The notes under the pieces: generated by a model
The model's database searches: none
What the model was told of the DNA's origin: nothing
The model's input: the letters and a program-made list of their open reading frames with translations, nothing else
In this document: piece after piece, positions 12,059 through 23,500 of the stretch
Layout of the letters: every line of letters begins with the position of its first letter
Position numbering within the stretch: position 1 is the stretch's first letter
NCBI GenBank assembly: GCA_037367355.1
Contig: CM074696.1
Location: 3,658,001 to 3,722,000 of the forward strand
Direction: 5' to 3'
Length of the DNA stretch: 64,000 nt
DNA from: Neoscytalidium dimidiatum
Lineage: Eukaryota; Ascomycota; Dothideomycetes; Botryosphaeriales; Botryosphaeriaceae
Program-made: the position numbers and the translations under genes

Positions 12059-12568
12059 TCAGTCTTCCTGGAGCCCATCTGAAGGCACCTCCGCCAGGTC
12101 TATCCACATCCCCAAACTCCGCGGCGCGCTCTCCACGAACCCAAGTTTCTTGTACAGCCCCCTAGCAGGCTTGTCCGCCAAAAGCGTGATGAGTGCGCCA
12201 GGCGGCGACTTCTCCTTAATAACGTTCAACAAGCGCCGCAGCAGCGCCTCTCCCAACCCTTTCCGCTGGTGTTCCGGCAGCACCGCCATGTCCGACAAAT
12301 GGAAATACCACCCACCGTCACCGATAGCGCGGATCATGCCGACGGGCTCGCCTATCGGTGACGTGCCGGGATCAGTTGGGGTTCCGGCAGAGGCTGGGTC
12401 AGAGTAGAGGACGGTGCACCACGCCCAGCTGCCGGATAGCGCACCGGCGCCTTGAGCAGGGGTTTTGGGACTCAGTCCCGTGACACGCCGGAGTGTGAGA
12501 TAGGTCTCCAGAGGAGGCGGAACGTCGTGGAAGGTGTAGCCTGGTGGGAGGATTGTTGTGAAAGTCAT
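12059..12568 (-). CDS. GNAT-family N-acetyltransferase
   Basis: Single exon, 169 residues, ATG at 12566-12568. The GNAT fold is clear. Motif A spans about residues 90-112 (LSDMAVLPEHQRKGLG), with the acetyl-CoA pyrophosphate-binding Q-R-K-G-L-G at 101-106. Motif B is at about 135-147 (ARGLYKKLGFVES). A Gly/Ser/Thr/Pro-rich loop (residues 35-72) interrupts the first strands. The enzyme would transfer acetyl from acetyl-CoA to a small amine or protein amine; the substrate cannot be told from sequence. Cytosolic by absence of targeting signals. It lies tail to tail with Prp45, about 190 nt apart. Confidence 0.85.
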   Translation of the reverse strand: MTFTTILPPGYTFHDVPPPLETYLTLRRVTGLSPKTPAQGAGALSGSWAWCTVLYSDPASAGTPTDPGTSPIGEPVGMIRAIGDGGWYFHLSDMAVLPEHQRKGLGEALLRRLLNVIKEKSPPGALITLLADKPARGLYKKLGFVESAPRSLGMWIDLAEVPSDGLQED

Positions 12569-13362
12569 TTTTCTTCTCTAGGGCTTTTGGCGTTACGGAT
12601 GTCGTAATGGTCCGGTCGTATGGGTGCCGATGGGCGCGAGCTCTGCAAACGCGACCAGAATATAGAGCGGCAATTAAGCGCTGTAGGTAGCGAGAAGAAA
12701 TTGTGACGATTCTGCTATACGTTCAAGATTTATCGATTCAACAATAGATGCCTCCAGTACTTATAAATCGAAGGGTACCAAGGGTATGTTGCGGTTTGCC
12801 TTTTCTAGGCACCGGCCGACGGTGTCTGTAAGCTACATTAGCGCGCAAGAGTGCATCATAAGAAACAATCCTTCCAACCACCGCGTAGCACAGTTCACAT
12901 GAGCAGTCAGAGCAGTCATTCGAACCTAATCGATGCATAAGATCAGTCAAATCTACTTTTATACGATTGCTCTAATTACGCATAGACCGTGATACACAAG
13001 CCTTAATGTTGTATTACTATCAAAAAAATTAAAGAATTACAGCTTTTGTCACGCGCCGTGAGCTCGCGAGAGCAAGTTGTCTAGAGTTGAAATTGACTAA
13101 GCGATGATGAATGCATGTATGAGAAAGCTTATGGAGCACAGCAACGGAGCACTAGTTCTGGACCTTGATTGCTGATCAGAGGTTCCCCGCGTATGTCATC
13201 ATCGGGTTATGTGCGATCTTCATTCGATGCTCGTGGCACACCCACTCTCCAACAATATTCTCATGTGGAATCGCCTCTACTAAGTTCTGGATTCAATCTC
13301 CAAAAACCATTATACTTCAGCCCACTCGCAACGCCATCGTTTGATAACGGACAATCATCAAA
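12569..13362. other. Divergent intergenic region, AT-rich, no gene seen
   Basis: About 790 nt between the GNAT gene (-) and the ankyrin gene (+). Distinctly more AT-rich than the neighbouring genes, with short A/T runs around 13020. It probably contains both promoters. Confidence 0.45.
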
Positions 13363-13941
13363 ATGGGTGTCCCCGCCAATAACGATCCGCAACCACCAGT
13401 AGCCAATCGCGAAAGCAGTGGCAATACGTTACCCGCTAGCGATCCCTCGATAAGCGAGCCTGGTCTCCAAGGTGTTGACGAGCTCCCGCCAGCAGCGCTT
13501 GAGCTCGCGGCTAAGCTCTTCGACCTCGCGCGCGCCGGCGACACCGCAACTCTCCAAGCATACCTGGACGCCGGCATTCCGCCGAATCTTACAAACCACC
13601 AAGGCGACACGCTGCTCATGCTAGCGGCATATCACGGTCATGCAGACACCGTGCGTGCACTGCTAAACAAGCACGCCGATCCCAACGTAATCAATGCCCG
13701 TGGCCAGAGTCCGCTTGCAGGCGCGGTGTTCAAGGGTCATACTGAGATTGTGAAAGTATTGGTGGAAGGCGGTGCCAAAACGGAGGCTGGGACACCTAAT
13801 GCGAAGGACACTGCTGTTATGTTCAAGAGAGAAGACTTATTTGAGGTGTTGGGCGTCGAGCCAGGAAGGGAGGTGCCGGGTATGGTCCGAGCAGTTGTTC
13901 CGGGAGAGAGCGCATCGGGAGAAGATACTTGTCCGATTTAG
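13363..13941 (+). CDS. Ankyrin-repeat protein, 192 aa
   Basis: Single exon, ATG at 13363 in a TCAAAATGG context. After a disordered N-terminus (residues 1-45) there is a capping helix pair (LAAKLFDLARAGDTATLQAYL, about 48-68) and two full ankyrin repeats: about 80-112 (GDTLLMLAAYHGHADTVRALL) and 113-145 (GQSPLAGAVFKGHTEIVKVL). These carry the usual TPLxxAA and G(H)xxIVxxLL signatures in slightly diverged form. The repeats are followed by a degenerate capping stretch ending DTCPI. Small ankyrin proteins of this size are widespread in fungi and act as binding modules; the partner is unknown. Confidence 0.85.
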   Translation: MGVPANNDPQPPVANRESSGNTLPASDPSISEPGLQGVDELPPAALELAAKLFDLARAGDTATLQAYLDAGIPPNLTNHQGDTLLMLAAYHGHADTVRALLNKHADPNVINARGQSPLAGAVFKGHTEIVKVLVEGGAKTEAGTPNAKDTAVMFKREDLFEVLGVEPGREVPGMVRAVVPGESASGEDTCPI

Positions 13942-14329
13942 CAGGAAATACTGTCTTTTGACCATGAGGAAGATGTTGTGGACTTCATGCGGGGAATACG
14001 TCTGAGGTTCTGGCGCAAAAGTAATAACCATGAGTTATCTGTGATCCTATTGCTTGATCAATTTAGATATGGACTGTTAGATGAACGGTCTCATTACTAC
14101 AATTACTAGAAAATCGTAATGCGCTTGTAAGTTTTGGATGTGGTGGTGGTGGTGGTGGTGGTGAGCAAACGCGCCTCAGCCCTACCGGTGAATGGGCATT
14201 TCCGCGCGTTGGCCAAGTCTTCAGAGGCGCGCGTCGCCCAAAGCTTCAACACCTAGCTACAACCACCTGCAACACCGCCGACTCACCTCCGCACCCACCA
14301 TCCCCGGCAGCATATCATAAGTGCTAGCC
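13942..14329. promoter_or_regulatory. TAF11 upstream region with TGG repeat
   Basis: About 390 nt between two + strand genes. It contains the 3' end of the ankyrin transcript and the TAF11 promoter, with a TGG repeat at 14141..14163. Confidence 0.4.
14141..14163 (+). repeat. TGG trinucleotide microsatellite
   Basis: Seven uninterrupted TGG units plus TG, in the region upstream of TAF11. Non-coding. Confidence 0.9.
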
Positions 14330-15791
14330 ATGGCATCGCCTCCGTCTGGGCTCAACTTGTCCAAGAAGCGCTCCTCGTTCAGTGGCCAGCTACCGGCCAA
14401 CCCAAGCAAGCGCCGCAAACCGTCGACGGGTCCTTCCGGTTTGCGCCAGACGTCATTCCCGCCAGAGGAGTCAGACAGACGCGAAGAGTTCTCTCGCTCT
14501 CCGAGCATCGACAGTAGCTTTACGACAAACACCAACGCCACAAGGAAGAAGGGTCGGAAGGGCAAAGGCGGCGATGATGACGTGAGGAGCACTACGGGCA
14601 CCAGTGTGAGAGGAGGCAAGGGAGGTGCCGGCGATGCTGGAGACAAGGCAGATGAAGAAGAGGAAGCAGACCAAGATGAGGGTGGAGAGGCGCTCGATGC
14701 TGTACTTGAGGGCCAGGGCGAAGCGGACGAGAAGCAAGAGAAAGAACATCTTAGGTGCGCCCTTAACATCCAATCCACGGCAAAGAACTTGCGAGTGATA
14801 ATAGCTACAGGATGCTTGTCGATCGCCTTGACCCAGATCAGTCCGATAGATACGCCAAATACCGTGCGGTGAAGTTAAAGAAGGAGACTGTCCGCAAAGT
14901 ACGTCATCGGTATCTTTTCTGGGTATTATGTATTAACAAGTCCGCGCCCGTTAGATCACTAACCAAACACTCTCACAATCCGTCCCCCAGTCCGTAGTAA
15001 CGACAATCAACTCATATACCAAAGTCTTCATCGGCTCGCTCATTGAGCGTGCCCGCACCGTTCAGCTAGAATGGCAGGCCGTCGCCGAATACGCGCCCAT
15101 CGATGATCCTCGCCTGCCTGCAAACCAGCAGTCACCGCCACAACAACAGCAGCAATCCGCTCCTCCTCCCACCCCTCAACAGCCACCGCAACAAGTGCCG
15201 CCTCCGCCTTCCCCCTCTCCGGCACAGACGCCAGGCGCGTACCACAACCCGTACGGCTACCAGCACCTCCACCCCTCCTACAACCCAAACCCCTACTCCA
15301 ACATCCGCATCCCCGGCCCTCCCAGCGCGAGCACCTCGCCTGCGCCCCACGGCCCCAGCACCGCGCCTCCGCACTCGCCCGCCGCCGCTGCACCCCACGC
15401 CACCCCAAGTCCTGCGCCGGCCGCCACCAACGGCACGCACACGCCCCAACCCAACCCCGCCACGCAGACGCCCACGCCTAATGCCTCGCAAGACACCACC
15501 GTACCTGCTTCCAGCAGCGGAAGTAGCCACAATAATAGCAACGTGACGGCGGCCCCAGGCGCCAACGGCACGGCGGCGGCAAAAGAGCCGAAGCGCATCC
15601 CGCCCGACGCGCCGCTCAGTGAGCGTCTGGCCGAGCGCGATCGCGGCCCGCTGACGCCGGATCACTTGCGCGAGGCGCTGCGGCGGTACAAGAAGGATCG
15701 GGAGGGCGGCGCAATGGGGTTCTTGGGGTTGAGCCTGGAGGGTAGGGAGAGGACGGCTGGGAGGATGGGAGGGCGGAGGTTATTTCGGTGA
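14330..15791 (+). CDS. TAF11: TFIID subunit TAF11 (TAFII28 histone-fold protein)
   Basis: 449 residues in three exons, 14330..14754, 14811..14898 and 14955..15791. Introns are 56 nt each (GTGCGC...ACAG, phase 2; GTACGT...TTAG, phase 0). The first 140 residues are basic then acidic and disordered. The histone fold starts at the exon 1/2 junction with MLVDRLDPDQSDRYAKYR, continues through KKETVRKITNQTLSQSV and VVTTINSYTKVFIGSLIERA, and ends with PLTPDHLREALRRYKKD. Between the second and third parts lies an insert of roughly 190 residues rich in Pro, Gln, Ser, Thr and Ala. TAF11 pairs with TAF13 within TFIID and contacts TBP. The upstream GTG at 14321 is in frame, but the ATG at 14330 is the natural start. 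Confidence 0.92.
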
Positions 15792-16737
15792 AGGGGCGAG
15801 CCAATGGGTGGATGGCGTTTGCGGTTTCGGCAAAGGACGGGGGCGGAAGGGAAAGAAAGTTGCGAATGGAGGTAATGGTCTTGCCTGGGCCACTTGTCAG
15901 TGGCTGGGTAAGAAAGGTTGAGACATCGGAGCTTTCAGCCGCAGCGGCTTTGCTGCAGCTCTTAAAACTGGGCATGGGATACATTCTATTTTTCCGACAA
16001 GGAGATAAAGCCAGCGGTGTCAGATCAAGGCAATGGTAGCGGTAGTCCTTGCTCCACAGGACTCGACGTTGCCGGCAAAAAGCAGAAAAGTAGTAATGGA
16101 GATACATGAATAAACAATCAAACACATTATTATAGCGTTTCCGTATGAGGCTGAAATTTCGCCACGCTTTCGTCGAGAACTGCCGTAAGTTTCAAGGCAG
16201 TCAGCACGCCCGGCTCGTGGCATAAACATGGATAGCATTGAACCGAGGAATAACACCAAGGCCGTTTCCGTTTCCGTTCGCGAGAGGCGTTCATGCAAGC
16301 TGAGGCCAAAACCGGCATTTCTATGAAGGGTCCCCCTCGAAAGCTATGGTAAATGCAAAACAGCTTGAGAGCTGCAGCCATCGTACGCACGTAATTGTGC
16401 ACGACCTACGGTAGGAAAATGCATATGAACGGTTGCCTCAACATTCCACAAGCATTGTTCGAGTATCCCGCGGCAATCTCGCAGAACACAACGCCATGGT
16501 CATCGCGGTTTACCTTTTACTTCATCTGCAAGCCTGGAGTAAATCGTAATATCACGAAACGCAGCATTTTCGTCTTCAGAACATAACGGGGATATCATAA
16601 TTGAGCTGTTTAGTCATCCCATTTTGACTAATCTTTTTTCAGCTACCTCACAAGGCCTTCTAAAGCCCCATTAGACCATTGACTGAGAAAAGGAAAACGT
16701 GCACCAGAACCACCGCAGACACCGCGTGAAATCACCC
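15792..16737. other. Convergent intergenic region, no gene seen
   Basis: About 950 nt between the 3' ends of TAF11 (+) and uL4 (-). It holds both 3' untranslated regions. ORFs on either strand (for example 15616..16125 minus) overlap TAF11 and have no features of real proteins. Confidence 0.5.
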
Positions 16738-18116
16738 TTAGTCATCGTGAAGAGTGGAAACGAACTCCGCAGCCGGCTTGGGGGCCTTGGGCTGCTCGAC
16801 CTTCTGCTGGCCAAGCTTCTGGGCGGCGAACTGCTTAGCGTAGGGGTTGAGTCTGAGCAGAACCTGCTTGTTGACCAGCGGGTTCTTCTTCTGAACGACA
16901 GTACGCTTGGTGATGGCGCTGCCCTTGACAGGGCGGAGAACGGACTGGATCTCCGACGAGTTGATGAGGGCGGCAATATCGGCCTGCTTGACAACGGGAG
17001 CGGGGAGGAGGAAGTCCTTCTTCAGAGCGGAAGGCTCAGTGGTGGAGCCATAAATCTTGTCAAGAGCCTGGAAAGCAGAGGAGGTCCAGACAATGAAACG
17101 GCCGAGGTGACCACCGGGAGCGAGCTGGAGGAGGTTGAGGGCGTAGACGGACGAAGTCTCGACGCCGGGAATGTTGCGGAAAGCCTTGACGAGCTCCTTG
17201 CCGTCCGACTCGGGGTCGTAGACGACAAGAGGACCGCGGCGCTGGCGGTGACGGCGGCCACGGAGCTTACCCTTACCAGCACGGAGCTTCTTGGAGGCCT
17301 TGACCTTCTCGATGTCAGCGCCAGCACCGACAGCCTTCAGGAGAGCGACGGCAGCGGAGGTCTTGGCGACGGCAGCGTTGGCGAAAGCGGTCGAGGAAAC
17401 AACGAGGGGAACCTCAGGGACGGTGGAGACGTGGTGACCACGAGCCAGCAACAAAGCGGGGCTGGAAGAGGCAGCCAGGGCAGAGGCGGTAGCGAATCGC
17501 CTGCGATTGATGTTAGCTGCGCACATTAAAACAAAAAAAAAAAAAAAAACGCTCTTGAATTGGCAGACTCACTTCTGGCCGAGGTTGACCTTCTGGTGCC
17601 ACTTCCTCCAGACCTTGGTGGGAGCGAACATGCGGCCAGAGCGGCACTGGTTACCGAAGGCAGCTTGACCAGCACGGTGGGTACCACCACCGGAAACACG
17701 GGGGATACGGGCGACGGCACGACCTGAGAGTTGCTTCCATCAGTATACACTCTCTCTGAGATGTACTTTGTCCGCGGTTTTGTGTGCGTATTGTCCAATT
17801 CGCGAATTTCGAGTAATTTTTGCGGTCTTCGAGGATTTTGCGTTTGGGGCGTACTAACCGGTACCCCACGACTCAGCGGAGGTCTGGTGGCCGGCCTTCT
17901 CGCTCACGGCGTACGGCTGCCTCTTGTTCTTGGCCATACCGGCGTGAACGGTCCTGCGCGGGGTCAGCCATGGCGTTGGTGTTGAAATTGAAGCGCTTCG
18001 ACATACTGGACGACGTCCGGGCGGATGGGGGCCTTGAACACCTCCGGGAGGGGGTGCGTCTGCTCGCTGGCCTTGCCATCGGCGGCGATGATGGTGACAA
18101 CAGGCCGGCTCGTCAT
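16738..18116 (-). CDS. RPL4: 60S ribosomal protein uL4 (L4; yeast Rpl4)
   Basis: 372 residues in four exons: 18007..18116, 17859..17953, 17573..17723 and 16738..17500. Introns of 53, 135 and 72 nt have GTATGT, GTTAGT and GTGAGT donors and CAG acceptors; all phases close. The start is [16 protein letters not shown]. Family hallmarks include [20 protein letters not shown], the long tunnel loop with [20 protein letters not shown] and [16 protein letters not shown], and the globular core [20 protein letters not shown] followed by a eukaryote-specific C-terminal extension. uL4 lines the exit tunnel of the large subunit. The third intron contains a T17 tract (A17 on the + strand at 17533..17549) before its CTAAC branch site. 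Very strong identification. Confidence 0.97.
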
Positions 18117-20504
18117 CTTTGCTGTGCTGGTGGTGGTTAGTCCGTCGTAGTTGGAGGTCGAAAATTGCCGCGGTGGTCGTAGACAGAGTCGTGGTGCGGT
18201 TTCGCTTATGCCGCTGCTTCCGGGCTAGCGCGCCAAGACCTGCATGCATCGCTCCTGCAGCGTGTGCCTCCGTCAGTGCAAGAGTGCCGTCTCATCACCC
18301 TTCCACACGCTCCTTCGCAGCTCCCTGCGGAGACACGCGACTCGCGGTAATACCTCTCAAATTGCCTTGGCGCCATTCGCAGATCGTATTCGCTCTTCGC
18401 TATGGTGTTTCTTTCTTTGGATCCCGTCATCTGTTCTACGCTGCGACGCCTCCGCCGGCGCTGCGCCTTCAAAAGGTCTCACTTGGCTATGCCCGCCGAC
18501 AGTTCGCATCGCGCGCCGATGGCGAGATCGAGTTCCCCAAATTCCACGCCTGAGTTACAATACTTCGGAGGTGCCTCGTGACAAAGGCGCACAGCGATGA
18601 GCCGCTGGCTCCCGGCTCGCTCCCGCCCCGGGATGCAGTCTTTCCAGGCAACAAGCCCGTCATAAGTTCAGGCATGGTCACCGACTGGCGCCTCAAAGAG
18701 TGCACAGATACCGTCGACCATTTCCACGTTGTACACTGACAGTGACATCGTCGACTGGACCACCAGCGCCTGTCCGCGGGGACGCGCAAATTACCTGGAC
18801 AGTAATTTGGACACGAGTCTGCTCCTGTGGCCGCCGCCGCCGAAATAGGACCACATCCAGGCTGTGGGCGATAAATCCAGCCGCACCCACTACCGCGCGG
18901 GATGCCCCGGTAAGCGAAATGGCCACAGTGCGCAGGTCGTTGTACGGCGAGAGAGGTTCAGGCGGCGTGCGGGCAGGCCTTGCCTCCTTTCACGTGGCTC
19001 GTCGTGGCAGAGCCTCCTGTCTATGACGAAAGGCTGGGCCTTCTCAAGACGCGGCCGTCCGCCTCGCCTCACTGGAGAATCTCGCTACGCAATGCGCGAC
19101 GTTACAGATGATCGCTCCCTTCCGCTTTGGGGCAGTACTAATGGTCGAGATGGCCTCACAGCGCAACGACTAAACCCGGCGTGGCGACGCTCGCCGTGGC
19201 CGTCAGGACGGTAAAGGCTGACACTCATTCGGCCGTGGTCTGCACCCGATTTGTCTCAGCGCTGCCTGAGAGGCTTGCCTTGCTCAGATGCGGCTCCTCT
19301 GCTGGGCGCAATCGAATCTCACAAGCTTTTAGGCTCGCAGGCGGCGCGGACAGATGGTGATCAGCACGCAGAGCTAGCAAGGAGGCGCGTCGTCCGGACC
19401 GGTGTCGTTTATCGGGCTGGAGGGTTGAAACGCCCTAGGAGGGGGATGGTGCGGAAGAGGCAACCAACGCCCGCCGTGGCCGGCACATGAAGGGCTCGCC
19501 CCCCGGTCGCCGCATGCGCCAGCCCTCGGCTGTGAGATGAGGCTCCAGCCCGTCTCGTGGCCGGCCGAGTTTTTGACGGTTTCAGGTGGGCGATCCTTTG
19601 CGAGCCTTTGTTGCTGGCAGCGCAGTGGGCCGCCCGCCGCGCGACCGGAGACGAGCGACGAAGGCAGCGCTGTGGCAGCGGGCGGGCGCTGCTCGACGGC
19701 GCCGGCGCTGGCAGGCGGGCGTGATTTGAGAGCAGGCGGCCGTTCGGGCAACGCAGCGCGCGACGCCGGCCGCACGGCGCGGGCAGTCGTGTCTCGACGC
19801 AGCGTCCGTCTCCACGGCGCTGCAGCGCCTCTGCATGCCTGGGGGGTTGATTCGCGGGTCTTTACGGTAACTTACTCTTACTGTGCACGCAAGGGGCCAA
19901 ATTTAGAACATCGCTATGCCTGGCGGGTCAGGGCGCCTACGTTAGCGCCGCGCCCCGACGAGTGGACGTCCGGGTGGGTTTCTCACCCTCCAGTCGCTGG
20001 CCAGCCTTCTCTGCTGCTTCCATCAACCCATTCCCACCGCGAACCCACCCCTCCCACCACCGTCCCCTTCTTTCCTGGATGCCGAGCACTGCAGCGCCTG
20101 CCGTCAGCACCCCGTGCAGGCCTTGCCGCCGCTGAATTCTCCCCTTTTTCGAAGCGCCCGACCGAGAGCCCGCCGCCGTCTCTGCGAGACTCTGCTTAAC
20201 TCCGCCCACGAGCGCGGCTCCTCGACAAAGCCAACCACTGCGCTGCCGCCACCTCTGTTCATACTGCATCCTTCCCTTTCGCGCGTCGCTTCCCGCGCAT
20301 CGGCGCCTCCGTTGAGCCAGTCATTCCTTTGAGCGCTTACTCGAGATCCGGCATCTCGTTTCAAGCTACCCGCCCACAGAGCCACCGCCGACTGTCCAGT
20401 ATGTATACCCACACGCCTGCGCCTGCCTGCGTGCCCGTCGCTCCTCCCGCGCCCTCCCTCTGCTGCCCTCAGCGTTTCACGCCCACTGCGCTGAGCCCCA
20501 CAGC
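18117..20504. promoter_or_regulatory. Divergent 2.4-kb GC-rich region between uL4 (-) and phosphatase (+)
   Basis: No convincing gene. Several 70-220 codon frames are open on both strands, as expected from high GC content. From about 19970 the + strand is strongly C/T-rich with few A-tracts, as in fungal core promoters and 5' untranslated regions, so the phosphatase mRNA leader may be several hundred nucleotides long. Confidence 0.4.
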
Positions 20505-23500
20505 ATGTTGGTTGCCGGCCAGCAGCCGCCGCCGCCAACACAAGCATTGTTTGCACCACTGTCTCCGCAGCAGCCCTGGGGATCTCCGCCCGCGCTGTGC
20601 CACTCTCGCTTTGACATTCCTTCCCAATTCACTTCTTCTTGTCCTACCTGCCCTTCAGACTTTGTGCCGGCCACTGCCATGTTCAACTACGCTGACAGCC
20701 CGCCTCTTCAAAGATTCCTTAGTTCAGAAATAACGTCTAATTCTCCGCCCTCAAAGAGGTCTGAGTGTCACTCCCGGTCTCCGCCGTTGTCAAGCCTTCC
20801 TGCGTACCGCTCGTGCCATCCTCGGAAACAGGACGGACAACGTGGTACGACAGCCCACAGCACAAGCCCGGCTGGGTACGTTTCAAGCATGCCCATCCAG
20901 ACCACTTCTAGGTCCCATGCTGCCCATATGCCATCCTTCATGTCCGTTTTTGGAGAGGAATCGAATAATACTAGAGGGATGCCAGAGTACTCGGAACGAA
21001 ATGTGCCAGTCGCGCACAACCATTTGTTAAAACGGCCAGCGACGAGCAGCAGCGTCCTCTACAACCCGAACACCACCTTCACCGGGTTTCATCAACATCG
21101 GGGTAGTACGTCCACTTCTGCTTCGGAATCGACAGATTCATCCCCAACAACGACTATTTCGACTATGGATGGATCTTCGCTTACCGAACCTTCGCCGGGT
21201 CCTTCGCCAGCCTCTCCCGCAGCAAAAGCTTCACCTTCGTCGTTTTCCCCGGACTTCCGCTCCAGAAGCGCTATTGGCGACAAGAGCAAAGCTGGTTCGT
21301 CAGAAGCGCAGTTTTTCGAACTTCAACGGCCGACCACTCCCGCAAAGAAGCCACGCAATTTGAAGAATCTAGCGGTCAACACGTCTTCTTCTCTCAGCCT
21401 TGGACGTACCGCGAACACGGCCGCACTTCCCGTTCAAAATCCGCCCCCGTCGTCTTCGGCTCCATCGTCTCCTTCTTTTGTAAAGCCACCGACTCCCCCA
21501 AGGCGAAAACCAAGCAATCTGGCCCTGACTCTTCAGACTGGTGGCAAGGGCCCGCTTCCCACGCTATCGATTCCGCCTACGCCTTCTCTGAAGAGACCCA
21601 ACACTCTGCGGCACTTCCAGTCTTCTCCGTCGCTTCCGCTATGTTCACCCGCTGTTCCTCCTGCAGGTGGCATGGAATTGCCTCCACCACCAAGGTCAAA
21701 ACCGCCGCCGCATGGCTTTGCAGAAATTCCGATGGAAGATGAAGAGGAGGAGCAAGAGCCAAATTTTGATGTTCCCCAGTCACGGGAAGAGAAGCCGCAA
21801 GCTTACCCGAACGGCCCAATATGCATCTACGAATCAGGCGTTGACCTTTACTACGAGCCCACTGCCGATATCGCTGCCCGGTACGACGTCGTTCTCAATG
21901 TAGCAAGCGAGGTTGTGAATCCTTTCAAGAGAGCTGCCCTGGAAGCGAAAAGGGATGCGGGCGCTGTTTCAAAAGAGAACCCGACGCCGCCAAGAACCTC
22001 GGAGCTGACGCAACCCTCCGACCGTACTTCAGCCGATGGGCCGGTAGCTCAAGCTGCCAGTGAGAACTCAGACGCTCAGGGAAGTTCCCCGACGACCCCC
22101 AAGGCCACTCCTTTGTTCGGAGATAAAGTGGAGAAACGATCCTCGTCAAGCATGTCATCTTCGAAGCCAGAATATATCCACATTCCCTGGGAGCACAACA
22201 CCGATATCGTCCCCGATCTATACACCTTAGTCAGGGTCATTGATGACCGCGTACAACAGGGCAAGCGTGTATTGGTTCACTGCCAGTGCGGTGTCAGCCG
22301 GTCGGCAAGCTTGATAGTGGCATATGGCTTGTACAAGAACCCCGGAATCAGTGTGCAAGAGGCGTATGATGCGGTCAAGAAACGAAGCAAATGGATTGGA
22401 CCCAACATGAACCTGATCATGCAGCTTCAGGAATTTAGAAATGGATTGCTTCGTGCCAATGGACATAGCCAGGGCTACAAGGCTGGTATTCCAAGGAGAC
22501 TATCGCCAAATCCCATGGGACCTAGGAGCAAGGATCAAGGTGCATATGAAGCTGATTCCTCTGGTTCGCGAACACCAGCAACGGCACCACTGCCGCCAGA
22601 TTACGGTCCCGATCCTGTGCCCCAGCGGGCAAGCACAGGCAACATGATTCCTATCTCGCCAGGTCCCACATCTGCTCCGTCTGGCCTTGATTGGACCATG
22701 CCTGGCTTCCGCCGCACTTGGGATGCCTCACAAGTACCCATCGGCTCTCCAATCGAGCAACCATTCGTAGACCCGAAGGGTCATGTTATCCCCGTTGTTA
22801 CCATCCAACACCATGCCCGCTCGACGCCAGAGCCTGAAAGGGAGGAAAGACCGATGAAAGAGAAGGGAAGATCTGATAGCGATGCCACAGTACGCCAAGT
22901 TCCGAACTTCTCACGCCAATTGCAAATTCGACAGCCGAAAGATGACGATCATGATGACCCCACGAGCACTATCCCAACCCTTAATGTAATGGAAAGCAGC
23001 ACCGCAGCTGGACATCAGCAGGAAGCCTTGGACCGACTGACTTCCGCCGCGCCATTCCGCCAAAGTGAAACTCCTTCGATTGCAGCGGCCCCCCAATCAA
23101 GTGCGCGCAAGTCAAGCTTACAAGAACGCCGTCAAAATAAGATGAAGCAACTCGCAGAACCCTTCGCTGCAAGGGTACTTGAACCACAAGTCGATTCTGC
23201 GCATTCGAAGCCCCTTCAGATGGACCAATCGCTACCCCTGGCATCGCCGTTAAAAGCTAATTTCTCGTTCAATGATCCACCGAGGCAGGTTCGGCCGAAC
23301 GACTCTGTCATTTCCATGTTTGATCGCCACAATGAAAGTCGATCTTTGCCTTTGGGAAAGAAGCCTAGTGCAACTCACGAGCCTCTAGGATCGCCAAGGT
23401 CAGAAGAGTTCCATATGGCTCCAGTGGCGACCAAGGATGAGAGTGACGCGGATTACGGCCTTTTGTCTCCAACAAGATTCGAGTTCCCGAAGAATCCTTT

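Noticed and set aside
17724..17858. Possible intronic snoRNA in the 135-nt uL4 intron
   Set aside because: Only a poor C-box match near the branch site and no matching D box or terminal stem.
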